A stretch of DNA of 43,200 bases, from assembly GCA_945870455.1 (NCBI GenBank), contig CAMBSL010000018.1:1-43200 (forward strand), given 5' to 3'. Shown one piece after another: positions 27,052-34,627 of this stretch (positions are counted from its first letter, which is position 1; every line of letters starts with the position of its first letter). Under the pieces are notes generated by a model. It was not told where the DNA came from. It searched no databases and saw nothing but the letters and a program-made list of their open reading frames with translations. This DNA is from Pirellula staleyi DSM 6068. Lineage in GTDB: Bacteria > Planctomycetota > Planctomycetia > Pirellulales > Pirellulaceae. The position numbers and the translations under genes are program-made.

Positions 27052-28272
27052 GTGGCAAAGAAAAAGGCAAAGCCGAAGAGCGGTTGGCGATCGTCGTCGA
27101 TTTTATGGATGATCATTACCGCCATATCGGGCGGCGGCCTTACCGGCTACGTCAACCCAGAGCTGCCCATCCTTGGGCCAATCGTAAAGAACTTGGTTGC
27201 AGCTCGAGCGAGCAACGAATCGGCTGCGCTCACTAGCAATCCCGACGAGCGAGGCGGCTCCTATACGAATGGACAAGTTCTAACCTCCGCCCAAGCAGCA
27301 CCTGCCTTTGCTGGGCCCGCATTGTCAGGAACTTCGACTGCTCAACCTTCCTACTCTCAACCTGCCTACTCTCAACCTACCTACTCTCAAACTACTTACT
27401 CTCAACCTGCCTACCCTCAACCTACCTACCCTCAACCTGCCCACTCTCAACGGCCAAACGACAAGTTGTTGATAGCAACATTCAACATTCAAGTCTTCGG
27501 GACGAGCAAGTTGGCAAAACGCGAAGCAATGGCCGTCATCGTGCAAGTTATTCGTCACTTTGACATTGTGGCTATTCAAGAAGTCCGAGCCAAGGAAGAC
27601 GATATTTTGCCGAGTCTCGTGAACTCGATCAATGCGGACGGCAGTCGGTATGGATATCTAATCGGGCCCCGTTTAGGAAGGTCCGTTAGTACCGAACAAT
27701 ACGCTTTCGTTTATGATACCAACCGAGTTGAGTATGATCCTAGTTCCTTTGGAACAGTCCAAGATCCCAGTGATTTATTGCATCGAGAACCCTTCGTAGC
27801 CCGCTTTCGCCCACGCACCGATGCGCCGGAAAGGGCTTTTTCCTTTTGGCTCGTCAATATTCATACAGACCCCGATGAAGTCGCAACAGAGATTGCAGCA
27901 CTTGCGGATGTCTTTCAATCCATGCGATCTGCGAGGCCAGACGAAGACGATGTGATTCTTCTGGGCGATTTAAACGCCAGCGAAACTCAACTCGGTAAGC
28001 TAGGGCAAATTCCCGGTATGCGATGGGTCGTGAGTGGAGCGATGACCAACACGCGACGGACCAAAGCGTATGACAACATTCTCTTTGACGGTCCATCGAC
28101 GAGTGAATTCACAGGTCGATGGGGGGTATTTGATCTCGAAAAAGCGTTCCGCATTACCACGGATCAGGCTTTGGAAGTCTCGGATCACTTACCGGTATGG
28201 GCCGAGTTTGACATTTGGGAATCACCTCAACGGAACCAGTTTTCAGGTAGAAATCCTCAACTGACTCGCTAG
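27052..28272 (+). CDS. Membrane-anchored endonuclease/exonuclease/phosphatase protein
   Basis: DNase I-like fold enzyme of 406 residues. A basic N-terminus and a hydrophobic stretch at about 17-35 form a likely membrane anchor or uncleaved signal. A linker follows, made of seven 5-residue repeats of the type QP(A/T)YS at residues 98-132. The catalytic domain, from about 140, has ATFNIQVFG, metal-binding E177 (IQEVR), H271 (NIHTD), D306 and N308 (GDLNA) and the D378-H379 pair (SDHLPVW), so the active site looks complete. It could cleave extracellular DNA or a phosphoester. The GTG start is fixed by AAGGAGGT 7 nt upstream. Target unknown. Confidence 0.87.
   Translation: MAKKKAKPKSGWRSSSILWMIITAISGGGLTGYVNPELPILGPIVKNLVAARASNESAALTSNPDERGGSYTNGQVLTSAQAAPAFAGPALSGTSTAQPSYSQPAYSQPTYSQTTYSQPAYPQPTYPQPAHSQRPNDKLLIATFNIQVFGTSKLAKREAMAVIVQVIRHFDIVAIQEVRAKEDDILPSLVNSINADGSRYGYLIGPRLGRSVSTEQYAFVYDTNRVEYDPSSFGTVQDPSDLLHREPFVARFRPRTDAPERAFSFWLVNIHTDPDEVATEIAALADVFQSMRSARPDEDDVILLGDLNASETQLGKLGQIPGMRWVVSGAMTNTRRTKAYDNILFDGPSTSEFTGRWGVFDLEKAFRITTDQALEVSDHLPVWAEFDIWESPQRNQFSGRNPQLTR
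27343..27447 (+). repeat. Seven 15-bp tandem repeats, in frame
   Basis: Consensus CAACCTGCCTACTCT; units begin every 15 bp from 27343. They encode Gln-Pro-x-Tyr-Ser/Pro and form the linker of the nuclease-like protein. Confidence 0.9.
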
Positions 28273-28720
28273 TTTTTGCCGTCCGATTTTCTCCGATGGC
28301 GAGCGGTAGACAAAAAATGCCAATTATAACCCGATACGTAACGGCTTGTTGCTTTAGTGATGTCGTTATTGGGAAAGGGGTGATAAGACGGAATTCCACG
28401 TCCGTCAATAGGGAATTCGACGGACTAGGAAGTCCGTCTTACCATTAAAGCAACAAGCCGGTAAGTGAGGGACCTGCAAAATTGTCCCTCGCTGACGTTT
28501 CGGATCGGGATACTGCAAAACCCAAAATAAAATTGGAACTCGTTCTTGCCATCGATTGCAAAGATCGCAACGCGTTACGGCCGCAACGATTAAACCAAAG
28601 ATCAGCTCCATTTTTCCGGCTCATCTTCCAAAAACTTCCCAGATGATTCGATTTTCCTCAAGTCCGTGCCATATTTTGTTTCCGTTGATGTTGACTGAAC
28701 AATCATGAAAATATGGAAAG
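28273..28720. other. Gap of 448 bp with a nested palindromic element
   Basis: No gene is supported. The gap holds the inverted-repeat element at 28342-28460; the flanks show nothing further. Confidence 0.5.
28342..28460. repeat. Nested inverted-repeat element (MITE-like or dispersed palindrome)
   Basis: Outer arms CGGCTTGTTGCTTTA (28342-28356) and its exact complement (28446-28460). Inner arms TAAGACGGA (28384-28392) and TCCGTCTTA (28433-28441), with further GACGGAC/GTCCGTC pairing between. The total span is 119 bp, with no open frame. Confidence 0.75.
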
Positions 28721-29023
28721 ATGATGCGATTTCCAAAATCGTTGGTACTAATTGCAGTTTCGTTGTCATTCTGTGGATGCCGTGTTTTCCGAAACATTGA
28801 GCAATGGAAGTGTGATAACATGGGCATGTGTCATTTTGGTACAACCGCCGCGGCTCAGTCGATGGCACCGCCTGCCTCGATCCCATTTCAAAATCCTCCT
28901 GCAATTTACCAATCCGCCCCAATGGGAAATTCGGTTCAGGTCTTTCCCCAGAGTTCACCCATGGTTCCTCAAAATTATGGCGTTCCTGCGAACAGTTCCA
29001 ACTGCCCGCAGTGTCAAAAATAG
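28721..29023 (+). CDS. Small predicted lipoprotein
   Basis: A 100-residue product with a hydrophobic leader MMRFPKSLVLIAVSLSFCGC; the lipobox FCGC would lipidate C20. The mature part has two further cysteines early (WKCDNMGMC), a Pro/Ser/Asn-rich middle, and ends with a CPQC pair three residues from the end. GGAAAG lies just before the ATG. No family recognised. The PII gene begins 41 bp downstream, so the two might share a transcript. Confidence 0.6.
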   Translation: MMRFPKSLVLIAVSLSFCGCRVFRNIEQWKCDNMGMCHFGTTAAAQSMAPPASIPFQNPPAIYQSAPMGNSVQVFPQSSPMVPQNYGVPANSSNCPQCQK

Positions 29024-29064
29024 GTGGCTTCGGATCCAATAGTCGCACCCGATAAATAGGCGTT

Positions 29065-29367
29065 ATGAAGCAAGTCATTGCAGTGATTCGACCGTATTTG
29101 GCAGAACGACTGCTTGAAAGCCTACGATTATCCCCGCTGGAAGCCTTGCAAGTGACCGAGGTCAAAGGATTTGGCCGCCAAAAAAGCTATCTCGACCAAT
29201 ACTCGTCTACGGAGTACTCTCTGGCTTTCTTGCCTAAGGTCGAAATAACCTTATACGTTGATGACTTGCGGGTCGAGGAAGTTCTCAAGACGATTGTGGA
29301 CACTGCGCGGAGTGGCAGAATGGGTGACGGCAAAATCATGGTGCTCGATGTTGGTGAAGGATTTTGA
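29065..29367 (+). CDS. PII-family signal transduction protein, C-terminally short
   Basis: PII proteins sense 2-oxoglutarate, ATP and ADP and control nitrogen metabolism or transport. The 100-residue product keeps VTEVKGFGRQK at 30-40, the T-loop with Y51 (STEYSLAFLPKVE, the uridylylation site in classical GlnB), and GRMGDGKIMVLDV at 84-96. The usual C-terminal segment with the RTGE motif (about 12 residues in GlnB/GlnK) is absent and the T-loop front is altered (SYLDQYSST against the usual GHTELYRGA). No amtB or glnA is adjacent. It may be a variant PII controlling another target. Confidence 0.85.
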   Translation: MKQVIAVIRPYLAERLLESLRLSPLEALQVTEVKGFGRQKSYLDQYSSTEYSLAFLPKVEITLYVDDLRVEEVLKTIVDTARSGRMGDGKIMVLDVGEGF

Positions 29368-29455
29368 ATGGTGACTTTGCATTCCGACCCCGATTCACTT
29401 AGACTTTTGAGACGCGATTTTCATCTCAAGTTTGCAAGCGAACAGGTATTCATCG

Positions 29456-29980
29456 ATGCGATTTAAGCAGTTGGACAAGATTACGGAACTTATTCCTGGC
29501 AAGAGAATCGTTGCCGTCCGAGAAGTTCATGCAGGCGAGGACTACTTCCGAGACCATTTTCCACTTTTCGCAGTCATGCCAGGCGTGCTGATGCTGGAAT
29601 CCATATTTCAGGCATCTTGTTGGCTAATCCGCGCGACTGAAAACTTTGAAAACTCCTTGCTAACCCTTCGCGAGGCGAAGAACGTAAAATTTGTCGACTT
29701 TATGCAACCTGGGCAAACGTTGGTTATCACTGCTGAGATCGTGAAAATATTCGACGATAGCGTGTCGATCAAAGCGTCTGGAACCAAGGGTGGTGGTGAT
29801 ACTGTGGCTGTTTCGGCGCGACTAACGATTGGCAAAGAAAACTTAAAAACAAAAGATGCCGCGTTGGAGTCGCTGGACGCATTTATGCGAGATTCGATGC
29901 GACAAGGCTTAAAGGGACTTCTCAACGACGACTCGGACGCCCAGAGCGATGAGCGTGGATTCAGAGTCCAACTCAACTAA
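29456..29980 (+). CDS. FabZ-like 3-hydroxyacyl-ACP dehydratase (hotdog fold)
   Basis: A 174-residue hotdog-fold protein. The segment RDHFPLFAVMPGVLMLESIFQAS places the catalytic pair H34 and E48 as in FabZ, which dehydrates 3-hydroxyacyl-ACP. The C-terminal 35 residues (after LTIGKENLK) are an extra acidic, polar tail. I use the ATG at 29456 (MRFKQLDKIT); a TTG at 29432 has no support. It follows the PII gene by 88 bp. Because it is not with the acpP-fabF genes, it may be a second, specialised dehydratase for a secondary lipid or polyketide; a housekeeping role is possible. Confidence 0.84.
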   Translation: MRFKQLDKITELIPGKRIVAVREVHAGEDYFRDHFPLFAVMPGVLMLESIFQASCWLIRATENFENSLLTLREAKNVKFVDFMQPGQTLVITAEIVKIFDDSVSIKASGTKGGGDTVAVSARLTIGKENLKTKDAALESLDAFMRDSMRQGLKGLLNDDSDAQSDERGFRVQLN

Positions 29981-30192
29981 CACACTACACGCCCTTCGTT
30001 CCTCGACACAGCCGACCAAAGTCAAAGTAGTAGGCAGGTACATTCCATGTGCCGTCCACCTGGAATCCAGGCAAAAGTTTGACTGCGAACGGCACGGCGG
30101 AGCTTGCCTGCACCTTTTGTGGGCTGTGTCTTCCTCGGGGTGTGCCACGCAATTTATCGGTAGATTTCAAAATGCAGTTCGCTCAACGCGGA

Positions 30193-30525
30193 CTATCGCA
30201 AGCCAGCCAAACCCGTTTTCGAAGTCGTCGTCGTCGAGAATTGATCGAGAAGCTGTTGGTTGGACTGCTTAAATCCGATCAGAGCCGGCTCTTGAAGCAA
30301 ATGTCCTTTGTTAGCCCTCAAAATGTCGAGCGCCAGAGCCTTGTTTTTTTGCCAATTTCCAAGGGTGAATTTCCGGATGTCGGTGTAGGGCTTATCGACC
30401 TTGGCAGCAATTTTCGGAACTAGATGAAATCCATCTCCAGCACGCACCAACGTGAAGTGCATCGTAATGTACAATCCAGCAATACCGACTGCGACTCCGA
30501 CTGCAAAACTACTTACTCGATTCAT
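30193..30525 (-). CDS. Small membrane-anchored protein of unknown function
   Basis: A 110-residue product with one N-terminal hydrophobic segment (about 6-25, FAVGVAVGIAGLYITMHFTL) that is probably a membrane anchor or signal peptide. The rest is polar and helical, with a Thr/Ser run near the end. GGAG lies about 10 nt before the ATG at 30525. It is divergent from the acyl-CoA synthetase gene. No family recognised. Confidence 0.6.
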   Translation of the reverse strand: MNRVSSFAVGVAVGIAGLYITMHFTLVRAGDGFHLVPKIAAKVDKPYTDIRKFTLGNWQKNKALALDILRANKGHLLQEPALIGFKQSNQQLLDQFSTTTTSKTGLAGLR

Positions 30526-30648
30526 CCGTGCTCCACTCCGTTTCGTTGTGATAGGCCTTCCGCAAAACTACTGCTCTGCATCCTCTGTGTCTAGATCAAC
30601 GCACACATCTTCTTATTCTTCGAACTGATTCTTGGCGAACAATACTAA

Positions 30649-32286
30649 ATGGCAAAACCAGCAATCACTCAGACCCCACAATCCGGTCCTTGGGACTGGA
30701 ATCTTCCTGAAATATTTATTCGACGATGCCGTGAAAAAGGGGCTGCAACCAAGGTCTCCGATTCGTCGGGCATGAAGCTTAGTGGCAACGACTTGCTCTT
30801 GAGAACGTTGGTGTTGAGACGAATCTTTGAGCGAGAGGTTTTAAAACCAGATGAGCGATATGTTGGAGTGCTTTTGCCGCCAACCGTACCTGGAGCGGTT
30901 GCCAATTTTGCGCTGGGATTGTCAGGTCGCATCGCGGTTAACTTGAACTACACCGTTAGCGAAGCGATCATCAATCAATGCATCGAGCAGGCAGGGATCA
31001 AGAACATCATAACTAGCCGGAAAGTGATGGAAAAACTGGGCATTAAACCAGCCGCCAACTTGATTCATCTTGAGGACATGAAGGAACATGCGACGATCGG
31101 TGACAAGCTTGCATGCGGGATGATGGCCAAGTTTTTGCCAAGGATGTTTGTATCGAGATCGCTTGGACTGAATCGGCTAAAGAGCGAAGATCCTTTAACG
31201 GTGATCTTTACCTCGGGTTCGACGGGCGCTCCCAAGGGTGTCCCTCTCAGCCTGCTGAATGTTGCCTCGAATATTCAAGGTTTCGACCAATTCATCGGTG
31301 TGAAAGGGTCGGATAACTTTTTGGGTATCTTGCCATTCTTTCATTCGTTCGGCTTTACCGTGACGCTTTGGGGAGCCATGACTTTGCCGTCCTCCGCTTG
31401 CTATCATTTCAATCCGCTCGAACCACGTCAGATCGGCAAGCTAGTTGAGGCGAACAAGTCGACGGTCGTGTTGGCAACGCCAACATTTCTGCGAACGTAC
31501 CTTCGTCGCATCGAGCCTGAGCAATTCAAGTCGGTCGAAGTGGTCGTGGTGGGTGCCGAGAAGATGCCTCTGAGTTTAGCGGACGCGTTTGAGCAAAAAT
31601 TTGGGGTGCGACCGACGGAGGGCTATGGCACGACCGAATTGAGTCCTGTTGCTTCCGTCAATGTACCGCCTTCGCGAGCGAAAACAGCCGATAAAAATGC
31701 GGGCTGCCGCGATGGATCTGTCGGCAAACCGATTCCCGGTGTTTCCGCTCGAGTCGTTTCGTTGGACGACGGCAAGCAACTCGATACCAATGTATCAGGG
31801 ATGATTCAGGTAACCGGTCCAAACGTCATGGCGGGATACCTGAAACAGCCGGAGCTTTCAGCCAAAGTCATTCACGATTCCTGGTACGAAACCGGGGATG
31901 TCGGATACATCGATGATGACGGCTTTTTGTTTATTACAGGACGCCAGAGTCGCTTCTCCAAAATCGGAGGCGAGATGGTGCCGCACATTCAAATCGAAGA
32001 AGCAATCATGACCGTTTTGGGCGAAAGCGAGGACGATTTGTGTGTTGGTGTGACCAGCGTATCTGACGAAAAGAAAGGCGAGAGACTCATCGTTTTGCAC
32101 AAAGCCATCGGCAAATCACCCAGTGAAATCCTGAAGGAATTGTCGGCAATGGGCTTGCCAAATCTGTTTTTGCCCTCGGAAGACAGCTTCATCTTGGTCG
32201 ACGCTATTCCGATACTAGGAACAGGCAAATTGGACTTGCGAGGACTGCAGCAAATGGCAAAAGATAAAACGGGTGGCACGCTCTGA
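30649..32286 (+). CDS. AMP-dependent acyl-CoA/acyl-ACP synthetase
   Basis: ANL-superfamily ligase of 545 residues that activates a fatty acid as acyl-AMP and then loads it on CoA or ACP. The P-loop-like motif TSGSTGAPKG lies at about 187-196, the adenylate motif YGTTE at about 326-330, the hinge aspartate region YETGDVGYIDDDGFLFITGR from about 413, and the C-terminal catalytic lysine is K527 (GTGKLDLRGL). The overall sequence recalls the synthetase half of Aas (acyl-ACP synthetase used for recycling lysophospholipid acyl chains), here without the acyltransferase domain. With the FabZ-like gene 670 bp upstream it may belong to a lipid-remodelling set. Confidence 0.88.
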   Translation: MAKPAITQTPQSGPWDWNLPEIFIRRCREKGAATKVSDSSGMKLSGNDLLLRTLVLRRIFEREVLKPDERYVGVLLPPTVPGAVANFALGLSGRIAVNLNYTVSEAIINQCIEQAGIKNIITSRKVMEKLGIKPAANLIHLEDMKEHATIGDKLACGMMAKFLPRMFVSRSLGLNRLKSEDPLTVIFTSGSTGAPKGVPLSLLNVASNIQGFDQFIGVKGSDNFLGILPFFHSFGFTVTLWGAMTLPSSACYHFNPLEPRQIGKLVEANKSTVVLATPTFLRTYLRRIEPEQFKSVEVVVVGAEKMPLSLADAFEQKFGVRPTEGYGTTELSPVASVNVPPSRAKTADKNAGCRDGSVGKPIPGVSARVVSLDDGKQLDTNVSGMIQVTGPNVMAGYLKQPELSAKVIHDSWYETGDVGYIDDDGFLFITGRQSRFSKIGGEMVPHIQIEEAIMTVLGESEDDLCVGVTSVSDEKKGERLIVLHKAIGKSPSEILKELSAMGLPNLFLPSEDSFILVDAIPILGTGKLDLRGLQQMAKDKTGGTL

Positions 32287-32495
32287 TGTACGATTGGCGT
32301 AACGCCCAGAACTTGGATTTTTTTGCCAGAACCACGCTTTTGAACGGGTGGCGTCGGGTTTATGTGAATTTGTGTTGTAGACAACTTGTCCGCCGTGATT
32401 GATAATGCCCAGAGCGCTTGAATGAGCTTTAGGCGAATTTTCTTTCCGTTGTTCACTGCATTGCGGGCATCATTTGATTACCGGAGACTCTGATT

Positions 32496-34460
32496 ATGTA
32501 CAAGGCTGCGGCGTTGCTGAGTTGTGTTGCTTGCTTGTTTTTCGTTCCAGGCTGCGGTAATTCCAGCAAGCCGCCGACGACGGCCGCCAGTCCGGCACCT
32601 AGCCAACCATCTAGCCAACCATCTAGCCAACCATCTAGCCAAGCATCTAGCCAAGCATCTAGCCAACCGTCTACCGGCAACTCTGAATCGGGTGAAGCTG
32701 CATCGGTCTCAAGCGGACAAAGTGGCTCCTCGTCAGAAGGATACGACAGTTCAAACTCAGGATATCCTCAATCCTCGAGCATGCTATCAGGACCAGGCAA
32801 TCCGGGATCTTCCGGTGGCGGAATGGCTGGAATGGGTGGAATGCCAAACAGCAGCGGATACAACTCTGGGCAAGAGGGTTCAGCAAGTGGCGATTATGGA
32901 TCGTCCGGACCTGGCGGTATGCTGGGACCTGGCGGTATGCCGAGTGGATACGGTGGCTCAGACTCTTACGGCGCTGGTGGAATCGGAGGGGGAGGAATGG
33001 GAGCGGGAGGATACGGTGCTGGCGGATACGGTGCTGGCGGGATCGCTCGTCGCGCACCTCCCAAAAAATTGACTCTCCAAGAACGGGCTACGGCCGCATT
33101 TCAGGCGGGAAATACCAAGCGAGCTTACACGCTTTTAGAAGCTTCCGCTATTCAGGCGTCGGATGAGAATGCATCGGAAATATTGTCCCATTACCGTTGG
33201 GCGCAACATCAAAAGCGACCGCAGTTCGGCATTACGATCGCCGTTGGAGCGACGATCAAGAATCCGCTCAACGTCCCGGACTTGGCTCCCATAGGTTCGG
33301 GCGCTGCCAATCAAAACCAAGGGGGCTATGGAGGCATGGAAGGAATGGCGGGACCAGGCGGATCCGATGCCTCAGCCGGAAAGAAAAAAAGCTTTGCAGA
33401 AGTGTCCGGATCCTTCGGTAAGCAACTCGTACAAGCTGTCTCCGACAAACATGGAGAAGGGCTTTGGACGGATGCATTTCGCGAAGTTACGCTCGGTCGC
33501 CCAAGGAATCCTGCCGGCGGTGAGGCCGGAGGCTATGGCACAAGTGGCTATGGCACAAGCGGCTATGGTCCAAGTGGCTATGGTGCGGGCGGTGAAGGAG
33601 AGGGGTACGGCGGAAATTCCGGTGGTCCAGGATTGAATCCAGGCGGAATGTCCCTCAAGTTTTTCCAAGGGCCGGGAAGGCTCGGCGTTTTTACAGGACA
33701 GGATGGGGGACAAAGCGGAAGTTCAGAACAGCCTGGCATGGGTCCAGTCGGCATGGGAGCACCAGGTATGGGTCCGGGCGGTATGGGTCCGGGCGGTATG
33801 GGAGCACCTAGTATGGGACCAGGCGGTATGGGACCAGGCGGTATGCCGGGCTTTAGCCCAGATTTCAAGCTTCCTGCCGGCTCAATTCCGATAGGTCCCG
33901 GCATGACCTACATCGGAGTAGACGAATCCAGCAAGTTGATTAAGAAGGCGAGCCAAGAAGGTTATGACTGCCTCATGATTTTTGAACTCGAAATCAGCTT
34001 CAACCGAATGCTAAACAGAGCAAACAACGACACCCGAATCAAAGTTCTCGTGCCAAATGAAGTCGTCAAAGACACCGAGGGCGTCTTTTCTTCCAAGAAG
34101 CTCAACAACATTACTGCTCTAAAGGCAAAGAACGGTGGCCAGTCTGATGGCGTGGATGACGTTGTCGAATTGGTGGTCAAGAAAACAGTCGAGAAATTCG
34201 GCCTGCAAGAAATCCCCTCAACGCTAACTGTTGCTGAAGTTAAAAAGAGTATCGCTACCTTGATCGACGACAAAGATCGGCCGGTTATGGAACGACTTAG
34301 CGAAATCAATTTTTACTACGCAAAGGGTTACATTGACGAAAACGAGAAGGCAGCCGCGTTTGAAAGGATCGACGAGAAGCTTGGGTCAACCTTGGCAACA
34401 GGTACCTCATCGGAAAAACTTGCTGCCATCGAGAAATTGCTAGAGCGAGATTCCAAGTAA
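32496..34460 (+). CDS. Repeat-rich lipoprotein (Ser/Gln and Gly/Met tracts)
   Basis: A 654-residue product. The leader [20 protein letters not shown] gives lipobox VPGC and lipidated C20. Six SQPS-type repeats follow at about 35-58, then long Gly/Ser/Met/Tyr-rich tracts with [16 protein letters not shown] and GPGGMG units. Between them are more ordered pieces: about 188-260 ([21 protein letters not shown], a TPR-like helical pair) and 310-350. The last 180 residues (from [14 protein letters not shown]) form a globular alpha/beta domain with a conserved-looking [10 protein letters not shown] core. Function unknown; likely membrane-attached and extracytoplasmic. GGAG lies 9 nt before the ATG. 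Such composition is common in planctomycete surface proteins. Confidence 0.8.
   Translation: MYKAAALLSCVACLFFVPGCGNSSKPPTTAASPAPSQPSSQPSSQPSSQASSQASSQPSTGNSESGEAASVSSGQSGSSSEGYDSSNSGYPQSSSMLSGPGNPGSSGGGMAGMGGMPNSSGYNSGQEGSASGDYGSSGPGGMLGPGGMPSGYGGSDSYGAGGIGGGGMGAGGYGAGGYGAGGIARRAPPKKLTLQERATAAFQAGNTKRAYTLLEASAIQASDENASEILSHYRWAQHQKRPQFGITIAVGATIKNPLNVPDLAPIGSGAANQNQGGYGGMEGMAGPGGSDASAGKKKSFAEVSGSFGKQLVQAVSDKHGEGLWTDAFREVTLGRPRNPAGGEAGGYGTSGYGTSGYGPSGYGAGGEGEGYGGNSGGPGLNPGGMSLKFFQGPGRLGVFTGQDGGQSGSSEQPGMGPVGMGAPGMGPGGMGPGGMGAPSMGPGGMGPGGMPGFSPDFKLPAGSIPIGPGMTYIGVDESSKLIKKASQEGYDCLMIFELEISFNRMLNRANNDTRIKVLVPNEVVKDTEGVFSSKKLNNITALKAKNGGQSDGVDDVVELVVKKTVEKFGLQEIPSTLTVAEVKKSIATLIDDKDRPVMERLSEINFYYAKGYIDENEKAAAFERIDEKLGSTLATGTSSEKLAAIEKLLERDSK
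32599..32670 (+). repeat. Six 12-bp tandem repeats, in frame
   Basis: Consensus CTAGCCAACCAT; units four and five have AAGCAT and unit six AACCGT. They encode Ser-Gln-Pro/Ala-Ser near the N-terminus of the lipoprotein. Confidence 0.9.
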
Positions 34461-34627
34461 AAACGGACTAATGCTTAAAAAGCCTTTGTTTTCGGGTATG
34501 CTTCGTTGTGCGACGCTCCGCGTCGCAGGAATCACGACTGCGGAGCTTCGTGCAACTTGGTAGTTCACGACTTCGGCTACAGATAGTTTCCCCGATAACC
34601 TGCCGAATCCCGCCGAAAGCGACTGTT

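Noticed and set aside
28602..29165. 187-codon minus-strand frame over the small lipoprotein
   Set aside because: The plus-strand lipoprotein has a lipobox and a ribosome binding site; the antisense frame has neither and also runs into the PII gene.
29985..30170. 61-codon minus-strand frame after the small membrane protein
   Set aside because: It starts with TTG, lacks a ribosome binding site and shows no family pattern; it might be an eroded fragment but I cannot support it.
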